Assembly: GCA_965221415.1 (NCBI GenBank)
Contig: OZ244887.1
Location: forward strand, 1,240,001 to 1,304,000
Direction: 5' to 3'
DNA length: 64,000 nt
Source of the DNA: UBA8337 sp965221415
GTDB taxonomy: Bacteria > Pseudomonadota > Alphaproteobacteria > RS24
The stretch's first letter is position 1. Each line of letters begins with the position of its first letter. The notes below the pieces were generated by a model. It worked only from the letters and a program-made list of their open reading frames with translations. It was not told the origin of the DNA and ran no database searches. Both the position numbers and the translations under genes were made by a program. This document shows, piece after piece, positions 34,506 to 43,984 of the stretch.

Positions 34506-35262
34506 GGAAAGACGGGTCTGTGCGGTCAAGTTTGCGCAGCAGAGCCGGCCACGCCAGTGCATCCATGCCGGGCTTGACGAACGCTTGCGATTGCTCCGCC
34601 GTCGTATCCAAGGCCGCTTGCGATGGTTGGGTCGTCTTAGCGGTCAACGCTCTGACTTGTGCCGAGCAAGCGCGCTCAAGAAAATACATCGACAAAAACG
34701 CCATGGCGCAGTTTTGCCCAACAGTCAATGTGCCGTGATTGCGCAAAATCATAATGTGCTTATCGCCCATATCATCGACCAGACGCTCGCGCTCATCATG
34801 GTTGAGCGCAACGCCTTCGTAATCATGATACGCAATGTGCGGTTGCATCAGCATCGCTTGTTGCGATAAGGCTTGCAGACCCTCTTGCTGAGCCGAAACG
34901 GCGACACCATCATCTGTGTGCAGATGCAGCACGCACTGTGCATCTTCGCGTGCTTCGTGCAAGGCCGAATGGATGGTAAACCCTGCGGGGTTCACAAAAT
35001 ATGGACTGTCCATCACGATATTGCCTTCGAGGTCGATTTTCACCAGACTCGACGCGGTGATTTCTTCGAACAACATGCCGTAGGGGTTAATCAGAAAATG
35101 ATGCTCTGGTCCCGGAATACGCACAGAAATATGCGTGAAAATCAAATCGTCCCATCCGTGCAAAGCGACCAAACGATAAGTCGCTGCCAAATCAACGCGC
35201 AGCTGCCATTCTTCGGCGCTGACCATATCTTTGACGCTGGTAATTTGTTCTGCTGCAGACAT
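34498..35262 (-). CDS. class II aldolase/adducin family protein
   Basis: A 254-residue zinc-dependent aldolase or decarboxylase of the fuculose-phosphate aldolase fold. Zinc-binding histidines lie in CVLHLHTDDG and a later His in LRNHGTLTVG. The LFTHISVR-like segment here reads LIFTHISVRIPG and YGMLFEEITASSLVKID. Many adducin-like bacterial members have unknown substrates. The ATG at 35262 has AAGGGAG at 6 nt, so the longer frame from 35319 is not used. Confidence 0.87.
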   Translation of the reverse strand: MSAAEQITSVKDMVSAEEWQLRVDLAATYRLVALHGWDDLIFTHISVRIPGPEHHFLINPYGMLFEEITASSLVKIDLEGNIVMDSPYFVNPAGFTIHSALHEAREDAQCVLHLHTDDGVAVSAQQEGLQALSQQAMLMQPHIAYHDYEGVALNHDERERLVDDMGDKHIMILRNHGTLTVGQNCAMAFLSMYFLERACSAQVRALTAKTTQPSQAALDTTAEQSQAFVKPGMDALAWPALLRKLDRTDPSFRD

Positions 35263-35315
35263 ATCTATCTCCCTTAACTCATTCTCACACAAAGTGGGCT
35301 GAAATAGCGCACTTG

Positions 35316-36815
35316 TCAATTATTCTTGCGCAAAACTTTCCCCAGAGCTTCCTGCCACCCCGCGCGTTTCATATCGCGCTTGTCGGGCGACATGCGCGGG
35401 GTGAATTGCGTTTCCAACGCCCAGCTTTCGGCCAGAGTCTCAAGATTCTCATACCATCCAAGCTGTAACATCGCCAACATGGCCGCGCCCAGTGCCGTGG
35501 TTTCGGTCATGGCAGGGCGGTCAATTGGGCAATCGCATAAATCAGCCAAGCTCTGACACAGCCAGTCATTGGCCACCATGCCGCCATCGACTCGCAAACG
35601 CGGCGGCACATCGAGACCAGCGCGTGCCATATCATCACCCATCGCCACCAATAAATCATCCGTTTGCAGTGCCACCGATTCCAACGCGGCACGCACAATA
35701 TCAGCCGCACGCGTATCACGCGTCATGCCAAAAAACGCAGCACGCGCATCGGGTTGCCAATGCGGCGCACCAAGCCCCGTAAAAGCCGGCACCAAAACAA
35801 CCGTGCTGTCAGGATTGGCAGCTTCCGCAAGTTTTTGCGTATCCGATGCCATATCGATAAGCCCCAAGCCATCGCGCAGCCATTGCACAATCGCGCCGGC
35901 CATAAAAATGCTCCCCTCCAGCGCATAAGTCGGCACGCCATCCAAGCGATAGGCAATCGTTGTCAGCAGCCGATTATGCGACGATGCCGCTTGCGCCCCC
36001 GTATTCGCCAACACAAAACAGCCCGTACCATAAGTCGATTTAATCATGCCCGATTGAAAACACGCCTGACCGATGCTCGCAGCCTGTTGGTCGCCCGCCA
36101 TGCCCAAAATCGGCAGCGCAACGCCAAGCGCATCGGGTGTCGTCGTGCCAAAATCGGCGGCATTATCTTTCACCTCGGGCAAGATAGCGCGCGGCACATC
36201 AAACAACACGAGCAAATCATCATCCCAGTTTTGAGTATGAATATTGAACAAGCTCGTGCGCGCCGCATTGCTAGCATCGGTGACGTGATGCGCCCCACCC
36301 GTCAACTGCCAAACCAGCCAGCTATCAATCGTGCCTGCCGCCAACGCGCCCTCTTCTGCACGCGCGCGCGCGCCATCAACATTGTCGAGCAACCAAGCTA
36401 TTTTGCTGGCCGAAAAATAAGGGTCGAGCAGCAGCCCCGTCTTTTCGGTAATCATTGGCTCGTGACCCGCCTGCTTCAACGTAGCGCAAAGCTCTGCTGT
36501 GCGGCGGTCTTGCCAAACAATCGCCGATGCAATGGGACGGCCTGTCGCACGCTCCCACACCACCGATGTCTCGCGCTGATTGGTGATGCCGATGCCCGCA
36601 AAGTTCTGCCCCCCGAGTTGGTCAATCACCTTGCGGCACACAGAAAGCGTGGTTTGCCAAATCTCATGCGCCTCATGCTCCACATATCCGTCATGCGGAA
36701 AATGCTGCGTGAATTCAGCTTGCGCGGTGGCTTTTAGGTCGCCAGATTTATCAAACGCCAATGCCCGCGACGATGTCGTGCCTTGGTCGATGCTCAAAAT
36801 AAACGGTTTACTCAT
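35316..36815 (-). CDS. glpK: glycerol kinase
   Basis: A 499-residue FGGY kinase that phosphorylates glycerol to glycerol 3-phosphate with ATP. It has the phosphate loop SIDQGTTSSRALAFD, the ITNQRETSVVWERATGRP block with WQDRR, the KSTYGTGCFVLANTG segment and LRVDGGMVANDWLCQ near the C-terminus. Length matches the family exactly. No glpF or glpD lies nearby, so it is a solitary gene. It is divergent from nadK, with only 27 bp between starts. Confidence 0.95.
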   Translation of the reverse strand: MSKPFILSIDQGTTSSRALAFDKSGDLKATAQAEFTQHFPHDGYVEHEAHEIWQTTLSVCRKVIDQLGGQNFAGIGITNQRETSVVWERATGRPIASAIVWQDRRTAELCATLKQAGHEPMITEKTGLLLDPYFSASKIAWLLDNVDGARARAEEGALAAGTIDSWLVWQLTGGAHHVTDASNAARTSLFNIHTQNWDDDLLVLFDVPRAILPEVKDNAADFGTTTPDALGVALPILGMAGDQQAASIGQACFQSGMIKSTYGTGCFVLANTGAQAASSHNRLLTTIAYRLDGVPTYALEGSIFMAGAIVQWLRDGLGLIDMASDTQKLAEAANPDSTVVLVPAFTGLGAPHWQPDARAAFFGMTRDTRAADIVRAALESVALQTDDLLVAMGDDMARAGLDVPPRLRVDGGMVANDWLCQSLADLCDCPIDRPAMTETTALGAAMLAMLQLGWYENLETLAESWALETQFTPRMSPDKRDMKRAGWQEALGKVLRKNN

Positions 36816-36842
36816 ACATTATCGTGCTACAACACCGATGAA

Positions 36843-37616
36843 ATGGCAACGCAGATAAAAAAACTGGCTTTTGTCGCCAGCACCCATCCGCAAGCGGAGG
36901 CGGCGCGCGATGCTTTGCAGGCGCGCTATGATGGCGTGTCGCCTGACGAGGCTGACATTATTGTCGCACTGGGCGGCGACGGGCTGATGCTATCGAGCCT
37001 GCATCAGTTTATGGATCAGGCGAAGCCGATTTTCGGGATGCACCATGGCTCGGTCGGTTTTATGATGAACCGATTTGACGAGGAAGATTTGCCCAGCCGC
37101 ATCGCCGAGGCCAAGCTTGCTTTGCTGCGCCCGTTGCAAATGAGCGCGACCGATACGGACGGCACGGTTCACACTGCCCTTGCGATTAACGAGGTCTCGC
37201 TTCTACGGATGACGGCGCAAGCGGCGAAGCTGCAAATCACCATCGATGGCACATCGCGGATGGAAGAGCTGATTTGCGATGGCGCATTGGTGGCGACCCC
37301 CGCAGGCTCGACCGCCTATAATCTATCGGCGCATGGCCCGATTTTGCCCATTGATGCAAAGCTGCTGGCACTCACCCCTATATCGGCGTTTCGGCCACGT
37401 CGGTGGCGCGGTGCGCTCTTGCCTGAAACGGCTGAGGTCACTTTCACCGCGCTCGAAGCCGACAAGCGCCCCATCAGCGCCGTGGCAGACCATAATGAGT
37501 TCCGCAATGTCGTGGATGTCAGCATCAAGCAATCAAAAAAACACGAAATGCTCATGCTGTTCGACAAAGACCAAAGCCTCGACGAGCGCATATTGACCGA
37601 GCAGTTTTTGCCATAG
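36843..37616 (+). CDS. nadK: NAD kinase
   Basis: A 257-residue enzyme making NADP from NAD with ATP. It shows the catalytic VALGGDGLMLSSLH motif, the NEVSLLR segment, and DGALVATPAGSTAYNLSAHG, the characteristic Gly-rich substrate loop. It is near the short end of the family range and complete. The ATG at 36843 begins the first beta strand (IKKLAFVAS); a longer start at 36783 would run into glpK. It ends 1 nt from the convergent NUDIX gene. Confidence 0.92.
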   Translation: MATQIKKLAFVASTHPQAEAARDALQARYDGVSPDEADIIVALGGDGLMLSSLHQFMDQAKPIFGMHHGSVGFMMNRFDEEDLPSRIAEAKLALLRPLQMSATDTDGTVHTALAINEVSLLRMTAQAAKLQITIDGTSRMEELICDGALVATPAGSTAYNLSAHGPILPIDAKLLALTPISAFRPRRWRGALLPETAEVTFTALEADKRPISAVADHNEFRNVVDVSIKQSKKHEMLMLFDKDQSLDERILTEQFLP

Positions 37617-37617
37617 G

Positions 37618-38397
37618 CTAGAGACCGCGCGTGACATCCTCGCGCGGGTCGCCATAACCCGCCTCGGGTTGAATCCGCAGAAACGTCTTATCGCCTTGCT
37701 TTTCCAAAAACGGCGTCACCGTCACCACATCATTACACGCCGCCAATGCGTCATCGACATTGGTATAAGCGGCAAATTTCTCGATATTCATCCGCGTTGG
37801 AAAAATCACCGTGCGCTTTTTAGCATCGGCATCGGCCAATGCCTGCTTGGCGGTAATCCAAACGCTATCGACGCTCTCGCCGCCATCATGCAGCGCGACA
37901 TGGTCGTGCGGGGCGCGCGCCATATAAAAATACGTATCAAACCGACGCGGCATCATTTCTGGGGTAATCCAATGCGCATAAAACCCCAACGCATCAACCG
38001 CAAATTCCAGATTTTCCGCCTCGGCAAACTGCAACATGGTCGCCTCGCCCTCGTTGAACCGCGCACGCCAGTCATCAAATTGCTTTAGCCGTTCCGCCGA
38101 CACAATATCCGTCGCGCCTTTTTCGCGTGCCAGTAAAATACCGCATTCTTCAAACGACTCGCGAATGGACGCAACGCGCAAAGCCAGTTCTTTATCGTCA
38201 AAATCATCACTCAAAGCGCAATGGTCGCGCAGTGCCGTATCGAAATCATCGGGGTCGACTTTGCCGCCCGGAAACACCAGAGCGCCCGACGCAAAATCAA
38301 TCTCGTGGTGGCGCACGACCATAAATACCTCCGGCCCTTGCGGTGTATCGCGCAGCATCATCACGGTGGCCGCTGGAATCAATTCATCTTTGCTCAT
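37618..38397 (-). CDS. NUDIX hydrolase with expanded Nudix box
   Basis: A 259-residue pyrophosphohydrolase-fold protein. The Nudix box begins LVFPGGKVDPDDFDTALRD and ends ALRVASIRESFEECGILLA. The REx2EExG core reads RESFEECG, with an insertion of about 20 residues between the Gly and Glu parts, as in NUDT19-like/CoA diphosphatase proteins. That resemblance makes a CoA-ester substrate a guess. The start overlaps the MFS gene end by 4 bp (ATGA). Confidence 0.82.
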   Translation of the reverse strand: MSKDELIPAATVMMLRDTPQGPEVFMVVRHHEIDFASGALVFPGGKVDPDDFDTALRDHCALSDDFDDKELALRVASIRESFEECGILLAREKGATDIVSAERLKQFDDWRARFNEGEATMLQFAEAENLEFAVDALGFYAHWITPEMMPRRFDTYFYMARAPHDHVALHDGGESVDSVWITAKQALADADAKKRTVIFPTRMNIEKFAAYTNVDDALAACNDVVTVTPFLEKQGDKTFLRIQPEAGYGDPREDVTRGL

Positions 38398-39611
38398 GTC
38401 GAGAGTTTATCGTCTGGCACCAGAAACGCAAGTAAGCTCGCAACGGCAATAAATACAATGCTCGCTAGAGCAAGCGTTTCGAAACCAATGCCAGCATCCA
38501 ACGCGATACCAAACAGAACAGGTGACGCCGCCGTCGACATAATAACAATCGGCGAGACCAAAGACCGAATAGCCCCAAGATGTTTCGTGCCGAAAAGCTC
38601 TGCCCACAAACCACCGCGCATCGGCGCGACCATCCCCAGATTAGCCCCGATAAGCCCCATATAAATAAACGGCATCAGCGCGCTATCATTTGGCGACACT
38701 AAAAGGCCAAACGCCATGACCAATGGCACAGCCGCAAATGGCACCAAGCGCACTGCCGAATATCGGTCAATCAACACCCCCGCCAACAAAGAAACGATAA
38801 TTTTAAAAAATGCATAGAAGCTGAAAGCCGCTGCCAATGTCTCGATGTGCCAGCCGCGCACATCGGCCAATTGCACTTGATGAAAAAACATACCCGTCAG
38901 TAAAAACGGCGGCGCAAGATGAAGCGGCATCATCATATAAAACCGTCGGTCGCGCAGCATCGCCCGCCTATCCATGGCTCTCGGAGTTTGCGCCTCGGCG
39001 GCGGCTTCGTCTGACTGGTTTTTCGCCGCATCAGGTTCGGCACCGACCAACAGCATTTGCAACGGTATGGCGACCATCACCAAAACCAAAGCATAGAGCA
39101 ACCAACTTTGCTGCCACCCAATCCACGCCATCACCAACACAGCCGTCAAGGGCAACAAGCCCTCAAAACTTGAATACCCCAACTGCACTAATGAAGTCGC
39201 CTGTCCGCGATTTTTATCAAACGCGCGCGCCGTTGCGGTGATGCCCGTATGCGACGACAGCCCTTGCCCAAAATGGCGCAGCAAAAACAACGCCACCGCC
39301 AGTCCGATAATATGCTGCACCATCCCCATCACAATGCAGCCAACCGCCAGTCCGACCAATACAAACAACGTAAAATGACGCAGCCGCCAGCTATCGATAA
39401 AGCGACCTGTAAAAACCATCACCAAAGCACTCAGCAATGTCATGGCCGAATACAAACCCCCAAAGCCCGCATTGCTCAAGCCAAACGCGCTGCGCAATTC
39501 GGCACTATACAGCGCGATAAAAAACGTCTGGCCAAAATTAGACAGCCCCATCATCAAAAAGCCAAAAAGCAAAAATCGATAATGGTGTCCAATGAATGTA
39601 AAATAACTCAT
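38394..39611 (-). CDS. MFS transporter
   Basis: A 405-residue inner-membrane transporter with about twelve predicted helices. A two-half layout is split by a charged loop near residues 195-220 (AEPDAAKNQSDEAAAEAQ). The GRFIDSWRLRHF and LIDRYSAVRL loops after helices two and eight are MFS signature positions. It resembles oxalate/formate or monocarboxylate-type members loosely, but the substrate cannot be assigned. It is first in an operon with the NUDIX gene. Confidence 0.85.
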   Translation of the reverse strand: MSYFTFIGHHYRFLLFGFLMMGLSNFGQTFFIALYSAELRSAFGLSNAGFGGLYSAMTLLSALVMVFTGRFIDSWRLRHFTLFVLVGLAVGCIVMGMVQHIIGLAVALFLLRHFGQGLSSHTGITATARAFDKNRGQATSLVQLGYSSFEGLLPLTAVLVMAWIGWQQSWLLYALVLVMVAIPLQMLLVGAEPDAAKNQSDEAAAEAQTPRAMDRRAMLRDRRFYMMMPLHLAPPFLLTGMFFHQVQLADVRGWHIETLAAAFSFYAFFKIIVSLLAGVLIDRYSAVRLVPFAAVPLVMAFGLLVSPNDSALMPFIYMGLIGANLGMVAPMRGGLWAELFGTKHLGAIRSLVSPIVIMSTAASPVLFGIALDAGIGFETLALASIVFIAVASLLAFLVPDDKLST

Positions 39612-39653
39612 GCTCAGGTGATAAAGTGCGCTTCGTGTCGATGCAATTTTTTT

Positions 39654-39980
39654 CTAGCGGGCGTGCGCGATACAAAAAGCGGTCGCGGGGTCAAGCGAAA
39701 GCCGCGCCGGCTCGATGGCTTCTCCGCACGTGACGCAATAGCCATACTCACCCGCCGCCAGACGCGTGAAAGCCGCCTCGATAAGCTGTAGCTCCTGCTT
39801 GCGCCGACGCAGCGTTTCGTGCGCCATCGCCTGCTGCTGGATAGCATCCATGCGCGAAAGCCGACCTTGCTGCGTCTGGTCTAATTCGACAGGCGTTGCG
39901 TCATCGGCGGTTTGGTCAATCAGTGCTTCAAGCTCTGCGCGTTTGGCCTCGAGGGTTTTTCTTATTTCATCATCGGTCAT
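39654..39980 (-). CDS. DksA/TraR-type zinc-finger protein with altered finger
   Basis: A 108-residue protein with an N-terminal coiled coil (about residues 5-80) and a C-terminal finger, GYCVTCGEAIEPARLSLDP followed by FCIAHAR. DksA-type proteins enter the RNA polymerase secondary channel. Here the second metal pair reads CxxH rather than CxxC. The acidic coil tip of DksA (DxxDxA) is replaced by a DATPVELDQ region, so true ppGpp synergy is uncertain. The gene stands alone and divergent from the CoA-transferase. Confidence 0.82.
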   Translation of the reverse strand: MTDDEIRKTLEAKRAELEALIDQTADDATPVELDQTQQGRLSRMDAIQQQAMAHETLRRRKQELQLIEAAFTRLAAGEYGYCVTCGEAIEPARLSLDPATAFCIAHAR

Positions 39981-40032
39981 TGATTTTTTGCGCTCCCTGC
40001 GTTTAGGTTAACCCCAAACGGGAGATGTGACC

Positions 40033-41241
40033 ATGCTTGAAGGCTTTAAAGTTATTGAAATGGCGACCTATATCGCAGCACCCGCAGCGGGCGGCATTAT
40101 GGCCGATTGGGGCGCGGAAGTGATTAAAGTCGAGCCGATTGGCGGCTGCCCGATGCGGCAATATTACGCCAGTGCGATGACCGACGATTATCCTGATAAT
40201 CCGGTATCGGCGCTTGATAATCGCGGCAAACGCGCTATCGCTGTCGACACAAGCACCGAGGAAGGCCGCGATATCGTGCGCAAGCTCGTCGCCGATGCCG
40301 ATGTATTCTTAACCAATGTGCGCCCCACTCAGTTGAGCGAGCAGGGTCTGGATTACGACACGCTCAGCAAAATTAACGCCAAACTGGTTTATGCAAGCGT
40401 CACGGGCTTTGGCCTCGAAGGCGACGAAGCCGACAAGCCGGGATTTGATACCGCCGCTTTTTGGGCAAAATCAGGATTTGGCTGGATGATGACCCCTAAA
40501 GGCTCAGCGCCCGCGCCTTTGCGCACCGCAGCAGGCGACCATGTCACTGGCCTTGCAACGGCAAGCGGCATATTGGCAGCCTTACTGAAAGCACAAAAAT
40601 CTGGCAAAGGAGCGTTGGTGGAAAGCTCGCTTGTGCGCTCTGCCGCCTATGCGATGGGCTGCGACTACAGCACTTATTTGCGCTATGGCCGCATTGCGCG
40701 CTCGCGCCCTCGTGATGCCGCCATTGTCGCGATTAATAATTTTTACCAAACAAAAGACGAGCATTGGTTGTTCATCAATGCGCGTCCTAGCGAACCCGAT
40801 TGGCCAGATGTCGCCAAAGCCGTTGGTCGCCCTGAGCTGATTGACGATGAGCGTTTTGGCTCACTGCGCGACCGTCGCCATAATGGCGAAGCGCTGATTG
40901 CGCTCTTGGACGAGGCTTTTATCACCAAGACCCTCGACGAATGGAAACCCATTTTAGATGCCGCAGGGCTTATTTGGTCGCCTTTGCAGAGTTTCGCGCA
41001 AGCCTATGAAGACCCGCAAATGCATGCCGCAGGGGTGTTTGTCGATATGCCGAAAGACGATGGCACGAGCTACAAGAATATCGCATCGCCCATTCGCTTT
41101 AGCGACGACAACACCGACCCGAAAGGCCCATTACCCGAAATCGGCGCGGACACAATCACTATTTTGCAAGAACTCGGCATGGATAAAGAAACCTGCCAGA
41201 ACTTTCTCGACAGCAAGATTGTCCGCCAACATAAGAGCTAG
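40033..41241 (+). CDS. CaiB/BaiF-type CoA-transferase (family III)
   Basis: A 402-residue CoA-transferase of the formyl-CoA transferase fold, which moves CoA between carboxylic acids. The start LEGFKVIEMATYIAAPAAGG, the WGAEVIKVEPIGG motif and the RGKRAIAVDTSTEEGRDIVR segment are characteristic. The catalytic Asp region lies in AKSGFGWMMTPKG. The ATG at 40033 has CGGGAG 8 nt upstream; a GTG two codons earlier is less likely. Its stop interlocks with the MATE gene. Confidence 0.9.
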   Translation: MLEGFKVIEMATYIAAPAAGGIMADWGAEVIKVEPIGGCPMRQYYASAMTDDYPDNPVSALDNRGKRAIAVDTSTEEGRDIVRKLVADADVFLTNVRPTQLSEQGLDYDTLSKINAKLVYASVTGFGLEGDEADKPGFDTAAFWAKSGFGWMMTPKGSAPAPLRTAAGDHVTGLATASGILAALLKAQKSGKGALVESSLVRSAAYAMGCDYSTYLRYGRIARSRPRDAAIVAINNFYQTKDEHWLFINARPSEPDWPDVAKAVGRPELIDDERFGSLRDRRHNGEALIALLDEAFITKTLDEWKPILDAAGLIWSPLQSFAQAYEDPQMHAAGVFVDMPKDDGTSYKNIASPIRFSDDNTDPKGPLPEIGADTITILQELGMDKETCQNFLDSKIVRQHKS

Positions 41242-42566
41242 CGGGTCGCTCTTTTATCGAGCCAATAATATCGCCACGTGACCAATGCAAAGGGTATCAA
41301 CGCGCCCAGAACAATGCCGTCTGCTAGCCCTAATGCGCCGCGCTCAAAGGTGTAAATCATCATATAAGTCAGCGGAATCATCAGCACGCCATATGAGACA
41401 AAATGGATGAGCGTCGGCATCCATGTGTCACCACGCGCCCGCAAAGACAGTGCCAAAAGCGATTGCCCCGTATCAAAAACAACGCCAAGTGCTACAAATG
41501 CAAGAAGCGCCGCCGCAAGCTGCGCAACCATCGGGTCACGCGTGAAGAATTGCGTCATCTCTGTCGCCCAAACCCACATAATAATACTCGCCACGGCCAT
41601 CACGATGCTCTGCACGCTTAACCCTAACCACGCCCAACGCTTGACGGCGTGCATATCGCCCGCGCCATACGCATTGCCAACGCTCACCGATGTCGCCACG
41701 CCAAAGCCTAACCCAATCATAAAAAACAGCGCGAACACGTTAAGCATAATCACATGCGCCGCCACCGTCACCGTGCCGAGAAACCCTGCAAATAAAATCA
41801 GCACATTAAACGCTGTGTTTTCAAGCCCCATCGAAATGCCCGACGCATATCCGATGCGGCGCAATGCACGCCCGCCCGCCCAGCTTATTTTAGGGCGGCG
41901 AAGTCCATATTTTTCGTGGTCTAAGAAAAACCAAACATAGCCCAAAATCGACGCAACCTGCATGAGGCGTACGATAAACGTCGCCCAAATCGAGCCTTCC
42001 GCGCCCAGTTCTGGCATACCGTAAAGCCCATAAACCAGCGTGTAATTAGCGAAAATATTGATGATATTAGCCCCAATGATAATCACCATGCCGGGGCGCG
42101 GATTGCGGATGCCTTCGAGGAAAAACCCCGTCATCATATGCACCGCCGCAAACGGCAGGCTCAGGCCAGCGATAATAGAAATCCGTCCGCCCGCTTCGGC
42201 AAGTTCGGGGGTTTGGCCTGTGGCTAACAAAAATGTTTCGCCGAAAAAACACACCACCATGCCGATGAAACCAAGCGCTAACGCCCACGGCAGCGCGTGC
42301 CACCAGACTTCACCCGTTTTTTTATATTGCTTCGCGCCATAATAATTGGACACCAAAACGGGCGTTCCCATCAGCAGGCCAAGCAAGATGAGAATATAAA
42401 TATTGCTCGGCACCATACCGATGCCAAGATAGGCCAAATGGTCAGACGCATACCGCCCCACCATCACCGTATCGGTGATGCCGAGGGTCAAAATGCCTGC
42501 GCGCGATATCACCACTGGCCAAGCCAGATTCAGCAGCGTTTTGGTATCTTGGACAAGCGCGTTCAT
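41238..42566 (-). CDS. MATE family efflux transporter
   Basis: A 442-residue multidrug/toxin extrusion-type membrane protein with about twelve helices. It starts TKTLLNLAWPVVISRAGILTL and continues LGITDTVMVGRYASDHLAYLG, the expected MATE helix-one and helix-two pattern. An N-half to C-half repeat at about residue 230 reads RIGYASGISMGLENTAFNV. It would export organic cations or metabolites with Na+ or H+ exchange. It is cotranscribed with the nitroreductase by an ATGA overlap. Confidence 0.9.
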   Translation of the reverse strand: MNALVQDTKTLLNLAWPVVISRAGILTLGITDTVMVGRYASDHLAYLGIGMVPSNIYILILLGLLMGTPVLVSNYYGAKQYKKTGEVWWHALPWALALGFIGMVVCFFGETFLLATGQTPELAEAGGRISIIAGLSLPFAAVHMMTGFFLEGIRNPRPGMVIIIGANIINIFANYTLVYGLYGMPELGAEGSIWATFIVRLMQVASILGYVWFFLDHEKYGLRRPKISWAGGRALRRIGYASGISMGLENTAFNVLILFAGFLGTVTVAAHVIMLNVFALFFMIGLGFGVATSVSVGNAYGAGDMHAVKRWAWLGLSVQSIVMAVASIIMWVWATEMTQFFTRDPMVAQLAAALLAFVALGVVFDTGQSLLALSLRARGDTWMPTLIHFVSYGVLMIPLTYMMIYTFERGALGLADGIVLGALIPFALVTWRYYWLDKRATR

Positions 42567-43111
42567 AATAAACCAAAGCGCACGATATCATCCAACTCTG
42601 GACGGACGCGGTCGCTCGGGCTTTCTGAAGTTGTCCCCATATAAATAAACCCGACAATTTCATCGCCAGTATCAGGGTCGCCGCCCAAAGCGCGAAGCAC
42701 CGAGGCTTCATAAGCCGGCGCACCCGTCAGCCATTGCGCGGCATAGCCAGAGGCTTGCGCGGCAATCAGCAAATTCATACACGCCGCGCCAGCCGATAAA
42801 ATCATTTCGCTGCGCCGAATTTTAAGATGCGCACACGGACACGCCAAAACCGCCACCACGCAAGGCGCACGGCTAAATTGCGCCTCGTCCTCATCACCCA
42901 AAGCGGCAGCCGCAATCGTACCCAGAGCATCGCGGTCATCGCCTTCCAACACAACAAAACGCCACGGCACTAATTTACCATGGTCAGGAACGCGCGCGGC
43001 GATTTGCAACATATCGCGTAACTCGTCGCGGGTCGGGCCGGGGGCTGTCATGTTGCGTGCTAAAACCGAGCGGCGGTTTTTTAAAAACTCTAATATTGCA
43101 GTCGCGCTCAT
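42563..43111 (-). CDS. nitroreductase family protein (YdjA-like)
   Basis: A 182-residue FMN-dependent nitroreductase-like enzyme. The N-terminal LKNRRSVLARNM phosphate-contact motif, VPDHGKLVPWRFVVLEG and a late GYAAQWLTGAPAYEASV segment are visible. The short size and VPDHGKLxPWRF motif fit the YdjA group. The substrate is unknown. The start is 17 nt from the rightward outer-membrane-like gene, in a short divergent spacer. Confidence 0.87.
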   Translation of the reverse strand: MSATAILEFLKNRRSVLARNMTAPGPTRDELRDMLQIAARVPDHGKLVPWRFVVLEGDDRDALGTIAAAALGDEDEAQFSRAPCVVAVLACPCAHLKIRRSEMILSAGAACMNLLIAAQASGYAAQWLTGAPAYEASVLRALGGDPDTGDEIVGFIYMGTTSESPSDRVRPELDDIVRFGLL

Positions 43112-43168
43112 AACTAATCCTATTTAAAAATGTGGTTCTGGCTTATCCTTGGACTCCCAGATTGTCAA

Positions 43169-43978
43169 ATGACTGAAAATAAGAAAACTAAACTTATCTG
43201 TTTATTTTACCTGTTGAGCAGTGCGACCGCGCAGGCTGGTGCGTGGGTGTTGCCGATGGATGAAACCAAATTGAGCCTCAATCATTCCACGCATGAGCAG
43301 CACATTGTCTTTCCTGCTATCGCGGGTAGCTTTCCGTTGCGCGATGAAAACACCAGTCTGCTAATGGAACACGGCCTGCGTGATGCCTATAGCGTGACGG
43401 CGAAATTAGACTATGGCACTTACAGCATCGCTGGCCAAAAGAGCATCACCCAATCGGCACAAATTGGCCTTCTGGTTGATGCGCCGAAACTGGCGACTGG
43501 CTTATTGCCGCCGTTCAGCTATCGTGTTCTCAAGAAACTTCTGCCCGAGGACGGCATTTACCGCGACCGTCGCGCCAGTCTCGGATTTGGGACGCTTTGG
43601 CGCGAAACCGACAAATGGCGCAGCGGCACACACGTCACACTCGCGATGGCCGATAAAATTGGCTTTCGCCGCTTTCATGTGACACAGGAAATTGAGTTCG
43701 GCGACACGCGCCTCGGCAAAATAAAACAACGCCACGGTCAATATCGCTTCAGCATCGGCTTTGGGAATTGGCAAGCGGGGTCGCAAACCAATCAATTCGA
43801 AGACAGTACAAGCGGCTATGTTTCGCTCAGCCATCTTTATCAACTGACATGGTACACACCCGACCGCGATATCGAGATTGTCCTATCGCGAGGGCATCGG
43901 CGCATCTCGCAAATCAGCGCGGGCGCGATGTTCCATCGCGGACGACTGATAACGCTAGAGTTCCAAAGAAGATTTTAA
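43169..43978 (+). CDS. exported beta-rich protein, possibly outer-membrane barrel
   Basis: A 269-residue protein with a signal peptide (about residues 1-24, ending AQAGA). Many alternating hydrophobic strands follow, with aromatic-rich turns (YGTYSIAG, HVTLAMADKIGF) and a terminal phenylalanine (EFQRRF), a hallmark of outer-membrane barrels. I do not recognise a specific family. The ATG at 43169 gives a better signal peptide than the ATG at 43130; neither has a strong ribosome-binding site. It ends 6 nt from convergent thrS. Confidence 0.65.
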   Translation: MTENKKTKLICLFYLLSSATAQAGAWVLPMDETKLSLNHSTHEQHIVFPAIAGSFPLRDENTSLLMEHGLRDAYSVTAKLDYGTYSIAGQKSITQSAQIGLLVDAPKLATGLLPPFSYRVLKKLLPEDGIYRDRRASLGFGTLWRETDKWRSGTHVTLAMADKIGFRRFHVTQEIEFGDTRLGKIKQRHGQYRFSIGFGNWQAGSQTNQFEDSTSGYVSLSHLYQLTWYTPDRDIEIVLSRGHRRISQISAGAMFHRGRLITLEFQRRF

Positions 43979-43984
43979 ATCTGC

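Noticed and set aside
35664..36737. Long frame antisense to glpK (357 codons).
   Set aside because: Arg/His/Gln-rich composition typical of a reverse-frame shadow of a GC-rich gene; glpK is unmistakable on the other strand.
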